Part shown: positions 56,327-64,000 of the stretch, piece by piece | Position numbering within the stretch: position 1 is the first letter of the stretch | Layout: each line of letters begins with the position of its first letter | Notes under the pieces: model-generated | Told to the model about the DNA's origin: nothing | Databases searched by the model: none | Seen by the model: only the letters and a program-made list of their open reading frames with translations | NCBI GenBank assembly: GCA_016234445.1 | Contig: JACRBT010000010.1 | Location: 1-64,000, forward strand | Origin: Chloroflexota bacterium | GTDB lineage: Bacteria > Chloroflexota > Dehalococcoidia > Tepidiformales > Tepidiformaceae | Direction of reading: 5' to 3' | Length of the DNA: 64,000 bases | Position numbers and translations under genes: made by a program

Positions 56327-58198
56327 ATGTACGCAGCAACGACGGTTCTCGGCGGCACCGGCACAGGCCTCATGGGGTTCTACCTCGGCCTCGGTTTCGC
56401 CATGGTCATGCGAAAACTGTTCGGGTACCCGGACCTCTGGGAGCGGGACCTCTGCCTGAGCGTGGGCTACGTTTTCGGGCTCGTGGGCTGGGTCCTGGGG
56501 ATTGGGCTCTGGGGCCAGTGGGCGCGCGAGTGGTTCGGGATGAAGACCTATGCGAACGGCGCCCAGGGCTGGCAGCGCTACTTCACGTTCTGCACCGACC
56601 ACAAGGTGATCGGCATCCAGTACATGGTCTGGTTCGTCGTCGTCTTCCTTGCGGCCGGCTTCATGGCGATGTTGATGCGTGTGGAGCTGGCCCAGAGCGG
56701 CATGCAGTTCTTCAACCACGACCAGTACAACGCGGTGATGAGCCTCCACGGCATCCTGATGGTGGCGGTCGCGATCGCGGCCGTCATCGGCGGGTTCGGC
56801 AACTACGCGGTGCCGTTGATGATCGGCGCGGACGACATGGCTTTCCCCCGGCTGAACGCGCTGACGTTCTGGCTGGTGCCGCCGGTGGGCATCATGCTCC
56901 TGGCGACGCCGTTCCTGGGCGGCCTTGAAGCGGGCTGGACGGCCTATCCGCCGCTGGCCGTGCAGACCGAGAGCGCCCAGACGCTCTTCAACCTGGCGCT
57001 GATGACCTTCGGCCTCGTCTCCATCCTCGGTGGCCTGAACTTCATCGTCACGGTCATCTACCTCCGTGCCGAAGGCATGACCTGGAGCCGGCTGCCGATT
57101 TTCGTCTGGGCGATGTTCCTGACGGCCATCCTGGCGCTGTTCTACACGCAGGGCATCTTCGTGGCGCTGTTCATGGTGCTCCTGGACCGGATTGGCGGGA
57201 TGTCGTTCTTCAACGAGGCGAACGGCGGCGACCCTCTGCTCTACCAGCACGTGTTCTGGTTCTATTCCCACCCGGCCGTCTACATCATGGTGCTCCCGGG
57301 CTTCGGGGTGGCGCTGGAACTGCTGACCCACTTCTCGCGGAAGCCGCTCTTTGCCTACCGCTATGCGGTCGGCGGGCTGATCGGGATCGTCGGGTTGAGC
57401 GGCGTCGTCTGGGCCCACCACATGTTCACCTCGGGCATGCCGAACTACCTCCACCCGCCGTTCCTGGTGGCGACGGAGCTGATTTCGATCCCGACGGGCC
57501 TCGTCTTCCTGGCCGGGCTCGGGACGATCTGGATGGGCAGGGTGTGGCTCCAGACGCCGATGCTGTTCGCGCTGGCGGTGCTGTTCAACTTCGCCTGTGG
57601 CGGGGTGACGGGCATCTTCCTGGCGGACGTGCCGACGGACATCCACCTCCAGGACACGTACTTCGTGGTGGCGCACTTCCACTACACGATCGTGGGCGGC
57701 GAGATCTTCGCCCTCTTCGGCGGGATCTACTACTGGTTCCCGAAGATGACGGGGCGGATGTACAACGAGCGGCTGGGCAAGATCCACTTCTGGATGATGT
57801 TCATCGGGTTCAACGTGACGTTCTTCATCATGCACCTGCCGGGCATCCAGGGGATGAACCGCCGGATCGCGGACTACCCGTCGGAGTTCGACAACATCAA
57901 CATGGTGATCAGCATCGCGGCCTTCTTCCTTGGGTCGAGCTTCCTCGTCTTCTTCTACAACATCATCTGGTCGTGGTTCCGGGGGCCGGCAGCGGCCGCG
58001 AACCCCTGGCGCGCCCGGACGCTGGAGTGGCAGACGAGTTCGCCGCCGCCCCACGACAACTTCGAGAGCCCGCCGGTCATCAAGGGCCATCCCTACGACT
58101 ACGGGGTGCCGGGCTCGGTCCACGCGACTTTCCCGATGGGGGCGGCACACGCTCCCGCGGGCGGAGGTGGCGGCGGCGGAGGTGGTGGCGGTGGCTAA
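56327..58198 (+). CDS. coxA: Cytochrome c oxidase subunit I, A2-type, with N-terminal helices and polyglycine tail
   Basis: A 623-residue heme-copper oxidase. Heme ligand His is in SLHGILM. The CuB/Tyr motif is FWFYSHPAVYIMVLPGFG, where Ala replaces the Glu of A1-type enzymes: the YS-type A2 channel. The CuB His pair is WAHHMF, and the heme a3/a ligands are in AHFHYTIVGG. Residues 1-75 add two membrane helices not in the standard fold. The C-terminus ends in a run of 12 glycines. It is the proton-pumping terminal oxidase. Confidence 0.96.
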   Translation: MYAATTVLGGTGTGLMGFYLGLGFAMVMRKLFGYPDLWERDLCLSVGYVFGLVGWVLGIGLWGQWAREWFGMKTYANGAQGWQRYFTFCTDHKVIGIQYMVWFVVVFLAAGFMAMLMRVELAQSGMQFFNHDQYNAVMSLHGILMVAVAIAAVIGGFGNYAVPLMIGADDMAFPRLNALTFWLVPPVGIMLLATPFLGGLEAGWTAYPPLAVQTESAQTLFNLALMTFGLVSILGGLNFIVTVIYLRAEGMTWSRLPIFVWAMFLTAILALFYTQGIFVALFMVLLDRIGGMSFFNEANGGDPLLYQHVFWFYSHPAVYIMVLPGFGVALELLTHFSRKPLFAYRYAVGGLIGIVGLSGVVWAHHMFTSGMPNYLHPPFLVATELISIPTGLVFLAGLGTIWMGRVWLQTPMLFALAVLFNFACGGVTGIFLADVPTDIHLQDTYFVVAHFHYTIVGGEIFALFGGIYYWFPKMTGRMYNERLGKIHFWMMFIGFNVTFFIMHLPGIQGMNRRIADYPSEFDNINMVISIAAFFLGSSFLVFFYNIIWSWFRGPAAAANPWRARTLEWQTSSPPPHDNFESPPVIKGHPYDYGVPGSVHATFPMGAAHAPAGGGGGGGGGGGG

Positions 58199-58261
58199 GC
58201 GCGGCGCGAACCGTTCTCGCCGCGCGGACCGCGGCCAACTTCTGCCAAGGAGGAGCCTCCC

Positions 58262-58465
58262 GTGAACAAAGCAATGCAGCTGGGGATGATCATCGCGGTT
58301 ATCCTCGCCGTGCTGACGGTGGTCGAATACATCTTCGCGGTGAACGTGGACGACACCGCGATCCGCTTCTATGGGCTCTCAGGGGCGGCGATCGCAAAGG
58401 CGGCCCTGATCGTCTGGTACTTCATGCACTTCGGCCGGGTGTTCCGGCCTGAGGAGGCCCACTGA
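58262..58465 (+). CDS. Small subunit of cytochrome c oxidase (COX4-like)
   Basis: A 67-residue protein starting with GTG 58262, with AAGGAGG upstream. Two membrane helices: MQLGMIIAVILAVLTVVEYIFAV and AIAKAALIVWYFMHFGRVF. The WYFMHF ending matches prokaryotic subunit IV (DUF or COX4_pro group). It overlaps the coxC start by one base. Structural role in the oxidase. Confidence 0.85.
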   Translation: MNKAMQLGMIIAVILAVLTVVEYIFAVNVDDTAIRFYGLSGAAIAKAALIVWYFMHFGRVFRPEEAH

Positions 58466-59046
58466 TGGCTGTTGCCGCCCCGGCGATGCACCACAAAGGC
58501 CCGGATCGCACCGCGATCAACCGCCTCGGCCTCTGGCTCTTCTTCTTTTCGGAAAGCCTCATCTTCGCGCTGCTTCTCTCTTCGCGGTTTTTCCTCGAGG
58601 GGCTGAACATCCCACTGAAGCATGGGAGCGACGAGCAAGCCGTCGACCAGGTGCTGGGCCTGGCGATCACGGTGATCCTCCTGCTCAGTTCGGTGACTGC
58701 CTTTACTGGGGAGACTGCCTTCGAGCACGGCCGGAAGCGCCTTGGGCACTGGATGATCCTCGCGACCATCGTCCTCGGCCTGATCTTTGCCGGCGGCGTG
58801 GCCTACGAATGGAAGACGGCGCACTTCACCCGCGGCGAGGCGTTCGGGACGGTGTTTTTCACCATGACGGGCGTCCACGCTTCCCACGTGATGAGCGGCG
58901 TGATCATGCTGGGGCTCGTCTGGGTCCAGGCGCTGCGCGGGAAGTACAACGAGAAGAACCACTGGCCGGTCTCCGGCGTCGTGATGTACTGGCACTTCGT
59001 GGACGTCGTCTGGGTGTTCTTCTACCCGGCGCTCTACCTGGTCTAA
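58465..59046 (+). CDS. coxC: Cytochrome c oxidase subunit III
   Basis: A 193-residue protein with five membrane helices, the short A2-type form. Typical stretches are RLGLWLFFFSESLIFALLLSSRFFLE, MTGVHASHVMSGVIMLGLVWV and WHFVDVVWVFFYPALYLV. It stabilises subunit I and its proton uptake. It overlaps the preceding gene by one base and is 10 bases from the cupredoxin gene. Confidence 0.95.
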   Translation: MAVAAPAMHHKGPDRTAINRLGLWLFFFSESLIFALLLSSRFFLEGLNIPLKHGSDEQAVDQVLGLAITVILLLSSVTAFTGETAFEHGRKRLGHWMILATIVLGLIFAGGVAYEWKTAHFTRGEAFGTVFFTMTGVHASHVMSGVIMLGLVWVQALRGKYNEKNHWPVSGVVMYWHFVDVVWVFFYPALYLV

Positions 59047-59056
59047 GCTGGGAGGA

Positions 59057-59575
59057 GTGAACCGGAAGAACGTCACGGCGGTGCTGGTGCGAGGGCTGGG
59101 GTGGTTGGCCGTCTCGCTGGTGGCATCATGGGCGATCATGCTGCTCTGGTGGGCGCTGCTTTCTCCCAGCGGCGACGGTGCGAAGACGCTGGAGATCGTC
59201 GTGCCCGAGGGCACGGCGGCGGCGGTGGCGGAGGGGCGCCCGGCGCCATTCATCCCCACGTCGCTTTCCCTCGCCAAGGGGGGCTCGCTCCGGGTGATCA
59301 ACAACGACGTGGTGGAGCACGACGTCGGGGGTTACCAGGTGCCCGCGGGCCGGACGGTGACCTTCAAGGCGAACGCGACCGGAACCGGCACGCTGACCTG
59401 CACAATCCACCCCTCGGGGTACCTCTCCCTGGACCTGACGGAGCGGCCGTCGCTGGCTTCGACGATCCTCCCGACGCTGTTGCTGGGGGTGCCGGCGGGA
59501 ATCGCCCTGGCGGTGGTCGTCGCGATTGCGGGCAAGCTGAACCTGGACGACGAGGAACTGGTGCACGCCGGCTGA
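59057..59575 (+). CDS. Membrane-anchored cupredoxin-like protein
   Basis: A 172-residue protein starting with GTG 59057. One N-terminal membrane helix (WLAVSLVASWAIMLLWWALL), a cupredoxin domain with likely copper ligands His in NDVVEHDVGGYQVPAG and Cys/His in LTCTIHPSGYLSL, and a second membrane helix at the end (ILPTLLLGVPAGIALAVVVAI). Position at the end of the cox operon suggests it is an electron donor to CuA, or a copper-handling factor. Confidence 0.85.
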   Translation: MNRKNVTAVLVRGLGWLAVSLVASWAIMLLWWALLSPSGDGAKTLEIVVPEGTAAAVAEGRPAPFIPTSLSLAKGGSLRVINNDVVEHDVGGYQVPAGRTVTFKANATGTGTLTCTIHPSGYLSLDLTERPSLASTILPTLLLGVPAGIALAVVVAIAGKLNLDDEELVHAG

Positions 59576-59587
59576 CGGGAGCCTGGC

Positions 59588-59623
59588 CTTGACACGCCGG
59601 GGCTGTTTCTCCACCCTGCGCGC
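59588..59623 (+). promoter_or_regulatory. Possible promoter of the hydrolase gene
   Basis: TTGACA lies 17 bases upstream of CACCCT, which is 6 bases before the ATG. The -35 box is perfect; the -10 box is poor. A leaderless start is possible. Confidence 0.4.
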
Positions 59624-60508
59624 ATGCCTAACGTAACTGCCAACGGGATCCAGATCGAATACGACACCTTCGGGTCACGGAACGCCGACCCGCTTCTCCT
59701 GGTCATGGGCCTCGGCGCCCAGATGATCGGCTGGGACGAGGAGTTCTGCGAGATGGTCGCGGGGCGCGGCCACCACGTCATCCGCTTCGACAACCGCGAC
59801 GTGGGGCTTTCGACAAAGCTTGACCACCTGGGGATGCCCGACATGGCCGCCATCTTTACGGCGAGGGCGCAGGGCAAGCCGGTCGAGAACCCACCGTACC
59901 TCCTCAACGACATGGCGGACGACGCCGCGGCGCTGTTGGAGGCGCTTGGGATCGGCCGCGCCCACATCGTTGGCGCCTCGATGGGCGGGATGATCGTCCA
60001 GGCGATGGCGATCCGCCACCCGAAGCGGGTGGCCTCGATGACGTCGATCATGTCGACGACGGGCAACCCGGAACTGCCGCAGGCGAAACCGGAAGCGATG
60101 GCCGTCCTCACGACCCCGGCGGCGGAAGACCGCGAGGGACGCATCGCCCAGGGCGTGGCGGCATCGAGGACCATCGGCAGCACGGGCTTCCCCTTCGACG
60201 AGGAGCGAGCGAAGAAGCGCGCGGCGATGTCCTACGACCGGTGCTTCTACCCGGTGGGGATGATGCGCCAGATGGCCGCGATCATGGCTTCCCCGAGCCG
60301 GAAGGAGGCGCTCCGTTCGGTGAAGGCGCCGTCGCTGGTCATCCACGGCGACATCGACCCGCTGGTGCCGGTGGAAGGCGGCAAGGACACGGCCGAGGCG
60401 ATCCCGGGGGCGGAACTGCTGATCATCGAAGGGATGGGGCACGACCTGCCGCCGGGGGCGTGGGGGACGGTGGTGGAGGCGATGGCGAGGAACGCGGCGA
60501 GGGGGTGA
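59624..60508 (+). CDS. Alpha/beta hydrolase
   Basis: A 294-residue protein starting MPNVTANGIQIEYDTFG. Oxyanion region LLLVMGLGAQMIGWDE, nucleophile elbow IVGASMGGMIVQA, acid Asp in IHGDIDPLVPVEGG and His in EGMGHDLPPGAW. This is the group of esterases, lactonases and haloperoxidase-like hydrolases; the substrate is unknown. There is no signal peptide. The gene ends at a palindrome repeat. Confidence 0.93.
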   Translation: MPNVTANGIQIEYDTFGSRNADPLLLVMGLGAQMIGWDEEFCEMVAGRGHHVIRFDNRDVGLSTKLDHLGMPDMAAIFTARAQGKPVENPPYLLNDMADDAAALLEALGIGRAHIVGASMGGMIVQAMAIRHPKRVASMTSIMSTTGNPELPQAKPEAMAVLTTPAAEDREGRIAQGVAASRTIGSTGFPFDEERAKKRAAMSYDRCFYPVGMMRQMAAIMASPSRKEALRSVKAPSLVIHGDIDPLVPVEGGKDTAEAIPGAELLIIEGMGHDLPPGAWGTVVEAMARNAARG

Positions 60509-60509
60509 G

Positions 60510-60556
60510 CCCTCACCCCCCGGCCCCCTCTCCAACGTCCGTTGGAGAGGGGGAGT
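60510..60556. repeat. CCTCACCCCCCGG palindrome, copy 4
   Basis: CCCTCACCCCCCGGCCCCCTCTCCAACGTCCGTTGGAGAGGGGGAG: the same arms as the other three copies, with loop arms AACG/CGTT co-varying. It starts 2 bases after the hydrolase stop codon. Confidence 0.85.
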
Positions 60557-60612
60557 GCGGCGTGTGCCTGGTGCCCACTTCGTGGGCGAGGGGCAGCAGC
60601 GGGCGAGGGCGG

Positions 60613-61971
60613 CTAGAGCACGTCCCGCGCCATGAGGTCGTCGATGGTTTCGCGGCGGACCATGAGGCGGGCCTGGCCGTCGCGGACGGCGACGACGGGC
60701 GGGCGCGTGGCCATGTTGTAGTTGCTCGACATGGCGAGGTTGTAGGCGCCGCTGGCGGGGAGGCCGACGAGTTCGCCCGGCTGGAAGCGGGGGACGACGG
60801 CGTCCTTGATGAGGATGTCGCCGCTTTCGCAGTACTTGCCGGCGAGGGTGATGGTCTCCTCGGGTGCGGCAAGCGGGCGGTCGACCGCGATCGCTTCGTA
60901 CTTCGAGCCGTAGATGGCGGGGCGGATGTTGTCGGCCATGCCGCCGTCGACGGAGACAAAGGTGCGGAGGCCAGGGATCTCCTTGCGGGCGCCGACCGTG
61001 TAGACGGCGACCATGGAGCGACCGACGAGGGCGCGGCCGGGCTCGATGTGGAGGGCAGGTTCGGGGAGGCGGTGGTCTTCGAGGCCCTTGCGGAGGGTGC
61101 TGACGAAACGCTCGGCGTAGGCGGCGATGGGCGGGGCGTGCTGTTCGCGGTTGTAGGCGAGGGCGAACCCGCCGCCGGGGCTGTATTCCTTGAATTCGAA
61201 GCCGTGGGTGTCGCCCATCTGGGCGGCGAACCCGCACATCACGGCGTTCGCCTCTTCGTAAGGTTCGACTTCGAAGATCGGCGAGCCGAGGTGGACGTGG
61301 AGGCCGCGGAGGTCGAGGTGCTTCGCCTCCATGCCCAGCTTCACGGCGCGCTCGGCGTCGCCGGTGGCGATGGCGAACCCGAACTTGCTGTCGAGGACGC
61401 CGGTCGTGGTCTTGGCGTGGGTGTGGGGGTCGACGTTCGGGGAGACGCGAAGGAGGATGGGCTGGCGGACGCCGGCTTCGGCGGCGATCGCTTCGAGCGT
61501 CTCGAGTTCGTAGAAGTTGTCGACCATGACGCGGCCGATGCCGGGGCCGGCGAGGGCTTCGCGGAGTTCGGCGGGGAGCTTGTTGTTGCCGTGGAAGTAG
61601 AGGTTCGCGGCGGGCATGCCCCCGGCCCGGGCGGCTGCCAGTTCGCCGCCGCTGACGACGTCCATCCCCAGCCCCTCGTCGGCGATGATGCGGGCGAGGC
61701 GGCGGCAGAGGAAGGCCTTCGCGGCGTAGGCGACGGTGACCTTCGGCCAGCGGCTTTCGAAGGCCTGGCGGAATTCGCGGCAGGTGGCGCGGAAGTCGGC
61801 TTCGTCGAACACGTAGAGGGGCGTCCCGAAGCGCTCGGCGAGGTCTCGCACGTCGCAGCCGCCGATGCTGAGGCGGCCGGCGGCGGAGATGGCGGCCGTA
61901 TGCGGCAGGACGTGGGCGAAGGGCAGGTCCGCGAGGGAGGAGGGAGGAGGGAGGTGGGAGGAGTCGGGCAT
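60613..61971 (-). CDS. lysA: Diaminopimelate decarboxylase
   Basis: ATG 61971 (MPDSSHLPPPSSLADLPF) gives 452 residues; the frame upstream is a GGGAGGA repeat. It decarboxylates meso-diaminopimelate to lysine using PLP. Visible are the PLP lysine in VAYAAKAFLCRRLA, the glycine-rich GGGFALAYN region, EPGRALVG and the dimer-interface GKYCESGDILIKD. The first 25 residues (Pro/Ser-rich) may be repeat-derived, and a start nearer FAHVLPHT cannot be excluded. Confidence 0.95.
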   Translation of the reverse strand: MPDSSHLPPPSSLADLPFAHVLPHTAAISAAGRLSIGGCDVRDLAERFGTPLYVFDEADFRATCREFRQAFESRWPKVTVAYAAKAFLCRRLARIIADEGLGMDVVSGGELAAARAGGMPAANLYFHGNNKLPAELREALAGPGIGRVMVDNFYELETLEAIAAEAGVRQPILLRVSPNVDPHTHAKTTTGVLDSKFGFAIATGDAERAVKLGMEAKHLDLRGLHVHLGSPIFEVEPYEEANAVMCGFAAQMGDTHGFEFKEYSPGGGFALAYNREQHAPPIAAYAERFVSTLRKGLEDHRLPEPALHIEPGRALVGRSMVAVYTVGARKEIPGLRTFVSVDGGMADNIRPAIYGSKYEAIAVDRPLAAPEETITLAGKYCESGDILIKDAVVPRFQPGELVGLPASGAYNLAMSSNYNMATRPPVVAVRDGQARLMVRRETIDDLMARDVL

Positions 61972-62011
61972 GGATACAGGGTAGAGGACTTGGGACTTAG
62001 GACTGAATGGT

Positions 62012-64000
62012 TCAGTCCGCGGGGATGGATTCGGCTTCGGCGAGCCAGGCGGCGGGGGAGGCGTCGGAGGGCATGCGCCAGTCGCCGCGGGGGGAGAGGG
62101 AGCCGCCGGAACCGACCTTCGGCGCGTCGGGGATGGCGTCGCGCTTGTACTGGGCGGCGAAGAAGCGGGCGAGGAAGACAATCAGCCAGCGCTTGATCTC
62201 GGCGAGGGAGTACTTGCCGTCGAAGGCGTGGAGGGCCATCCGGGCGATCCGCCGGGGGCCGAAGCCGAAGCGGGTGAACGAATAGAGGAAGAAGTCGTGG
62301 AGTTCGTAGGGGCCGACGACGTCTTCCGAGATCTGGACGATCTCGCCGCTCGCCGATGGGCGTAGCAGTTCCGGGCTGATCGGCGTTTCGAGGACGTCGC
62401 CGAGGGCGCGGGAGACCGCGGCGTCGCCGGCGAAGACGGTGTCGGCGGTCCAGCGGATGAGGCGGGAGACGAGCGTCTTGGGGACGCCGGCGTTGACGCC
62501 GTAGTGGGACATGTGGTCGCCGCCATAGGTCGTGAAGCCGAGCGCAAGCTCCGAGAGGTCGGAGGTGCCGAGGTCGATCCCGCCCTCCTTGCCGGCGACG
62601 GAGAAGAGGAGGAACTTGCGGGACCAGGCCTGGACGTTCTCGAAGGTAAGGTCTTCGACCTCGGCGTCGTGGCCGATGGCGGAAAAGACTTCCTCGGCGA
62701 TTCGGCTGACGGGGATTTCGCGGAGGGTTACCCCCAGGGCGTGGGCGAGCGAGGTGGCGATGGAGCGGGTGCGTTCGGAGGTGCCGAAGCCCGGCATGGT
62801 GACGGCGATCATCCGGCTGCGGGGGAGGCCAAGCTGGTCGAGGGCGCGGACGGCGACGAGGAGGGCGAGGGTGGAGTCGCGGCCGCCGGAGAGCCCGAGG
62901 ACGAGGTGGCGGCCTTTTTCGGGGAGGGCGGTGAGCCGCCGCGCGAGCGAGGTCGACATGATCTGGAAGATCTCTTCGCAGCGTGCGTCGAGCTTCGCCG
63001 GGTCGGCGGGAGCGTAGGGGAAGGGCTCGACCTGGCGTTCGAGGCGCTCGAAGACGGCGCGCGGGCGGCGGTCTTCGACGGGCGGGACGATGATGCGGCG
63101 CACGGGCTGGGCGAAGGCGGCGGCGTTCTGCCCCCAGGAGGTCTGGCGCATGCGGTCGGACTGGAGGGCGAGGAGGTCGGCGTCGGCGATGGCGAGGCTG
63201 CCGCCGGTGCGGAAGCGGGGCGTCTGGGCGATGACGTCGCCGCGGTCGGCGATGATGCCGTGGCCGTCCCAGGCGAGGTCGGCGGTGGATTCGCCGAAGC
63301 CGGCGGCGCTGTAGAGCTGGACGGCGAGGTTTTTGGCGGCGGACCCGCGGACGAGGTCGAGGCGGTATTCCCATTTGGAGACGGTGATGTTCGAGGCGGA
63401 GAGGTTGGCGAGGACGGTGGCGCCGGCGAGCGCGGCGAGCGTCCCCGGCGAGACCGGCACCCAGATGTCTTCGCAGATGTCGGTGTGGAGGACGAAGCCG
63501 GGCTGCCCTTCGATTTCGACGAGGAGGACGGTCCCGAAGGGGACGGTCTCACCGAGGAGGGTGACTTCGTCCACCGTCGCTTCGGCGGCCATCCGGAACC
63601 AGCGGAGTTCGTAGAATTCGCGGTAGTTCGGCGGGTAGGCCTTGGGGGCGACGGCGACGGGGTGGCCGCCATAGAGGGTGACCGCGCAGTTGAAGAGCGA
63701 CCCCCCGGCGGCGATGGGCATCCCCACGCAGACGGCCATGTCCCAGTCGCGGGTGGCGGCGGCGATGGTGGCGAGGGCGTCGATTGCGGCGCGCTGAAGG
63801 GTGTCCTGGAAGAAGAGGTCGCCGGCGGTGTAGCCGGTCAGTCCCAGTTCGGGGCAGACGGCGAGCCGGGCACCGGCGGCGTGGGCCTGGCGAAGGACGT
63901 CGATGTGGGCGGCGGTGTTGTAGGCGACGTCGGCGACACGGCCATCCGGCACGCACACGGCCACGCGCACATAGCCGTGCGAGCGCACATCCAGGAAGGC
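62012..64000 (-). CDS. nadE: Glutamine-dependent NAD+ synthetase (5' end outside window)
   Basis: The frame is open to the right edge: before the track GTG 63988 it continues AFLDVRSHGYVRVA, the usual NadE N-terminus, so the true start is beyond 64000. The nitrilase-type glutaminase domain has Glu in CPELGLTGY, Lys in APKAYPPNYREFYE and Cys in HTDICEDIW. The synthetase domain has the ATP loop LGLSGGRDSTLAL and LGTSDLSELALG. It amidates deamido-NAD in the last step of NAD synthesis. Confidence 0.96.
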   Translation of the reverse strand, partial: AFLDVRSHGYVRVAVCVPDGRVADVAYNTAAHIDVLRQAHAAGARLAVCPELGLTGYTAGDLFFQDTLQRAAIDALATIAAATRDWDMAVCVGMPIAAGGSLFNCAVTLYGGHPVAVAPKAYPPNYREFYELRWFRMAAEATVDEVTLLGETVPFGTVLLVEIEGQPGFVLHTDICEDIWVPVSPGTLAALAGATVLANLSASNITVSKWEYRLDLVRGSAAKNLAVQLYSAAGFGESTADLAWDGHGIIADRGDVIAQTPRFRTGGSLAIADADLLALQSDRMRQTSWGQNAAAFAQPVRRIIVPPVEDRRPRAVFERLERQVEPFPYAPADPAKLDARCEEIFQIMSTSLARRLTALPEKGRHLVLGLSGGRDSTLALLVAVRALDQLGLPRSRMIAVTMPGFGTSERTRSIATSLAHALGVTLREIPVSRIAEEVFSAIGHDAEVEDLTFENVQAWSRKFLLFSVAGKEGGIDLGTSDLSELALGFTTYGGDHMSHYGVNAGVPKTLVSRLIRWTADTVFAGDAAVSRALGDVLETPISPELLRPSASGEIVQISEDVVGPYELHDFFLYSFTRFGFGPRRIARMALHAFDGKYSLAEIKRWLIVFLARFFAAQYKRDAIPDAPKVGSGGSLSPRGDWRMPSDASPAAWLAEAESIPAD

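Noticed and set aside
55415-58150. 911-aa minus-strand ORF
   Set aside because: Antisense to coxB and coxA; His/Arg/Asp-rich composition is typical of the reverse frame of GC-rich genes.
60241-62196. 651-aa plus-strand ORF
   Set aside because: Antisense to lysA and frame-shadow of the hydrolase gene; no domain.

Overview
The window is about 64 kb of very GC-rich bacterial chromosome. Many genes start with GTG, many overlap by 1-14 bases, and several lack a Shine-Dalgarno sequence but have a -10-like hexamer 6-9 bases before the start codon, which suggests leaderless mRNAs. Luciferase-like (LLM) monooxygenases, acyl-CoA dehydrogenase, enoyl-CoA hydratase, a split-type methylmalonyl-CoA mutase, an A2-type aa3 oxidase, DUF2269 and a zinc-ribbon S18 are together compatible with an aerobic Chloroflexota (Dehalococcoidia/Tepidiforma-like). 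That placement is inference; no rRNA is present.

Layout. 1-10.5 kb: the end of a methylmalonyl-CoA mutase large subunit, two paralogous cupins behind a perfect palindrome, a frameshifted large serine recombinase, an LLM oxidoreductase, a Phd-like antitoxin, a zinc-type dehydrogenase, a strongly structured probable RNA ahead of an unknown membrane protein, rdgB, a lipoprotein and a methyltransferase. 10.7-16 kb: acyl-CoA dehydrogenase, a DsbA-like protein with a His-rich partner, DUF2269 and a beta-propeller-like lipoprotein. 16.0-22.2 kb: one tightly overlapping eight-gene operon on the minus strand, PqqD-like protein, HprK-like kinase, five GT2 glycosyltransferases and an NTP_transf_5 nucleotidyltransferase. 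This is the best candidate for a poorly described system. 22.4-28.4 kb: rpsF-ssb-rpsR, then a PpiC-type isomerase and hom / coiled-coil gene / thrC. 28.7-33.4 kb: small membrane protein, HicB-like antitoxin, SDR, CpaE/MinD-like ATPase and an unknown gene. 33.4-40 kb: accessory-looking genes (large secreted protein, DinB, Ntn-like protein, GH29 fucosidase, CopZ-like protein). 40-51.9 kb: ABC-F, Uma2, enoyl-CoA hydratase, AlkD-like, TPR, APC permease, cupin, HxlR-SCP2, LLM, VapBC, moaC, trmO. 52-53.1 kb: rplJ-rplL with a leader attenuator. 53.2-64 kb: amidase-nitroreductase, coxB-coxA-cox4-coxC plus a cupredoxin, hydrolase, lysA and nadE (running off the right edge).

The intergenic DNA is itself notable. 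Three dispersed repeat families fill most gaps: (i) a REP-like GC-rich stem-loop, GCGGCC-loop-GGCCGC, at least 22 copies, some of which supply the stop codon of the adjacent minus-strand gene; (ii) a palindrome beginning CCTCACCCCCCGGCCCCCTCTCC, four copies; (iii) heptanucleotide tandem repeats at several loci. No CRISPR array, tRNA, rRNA or intact insertion sequence was seen.
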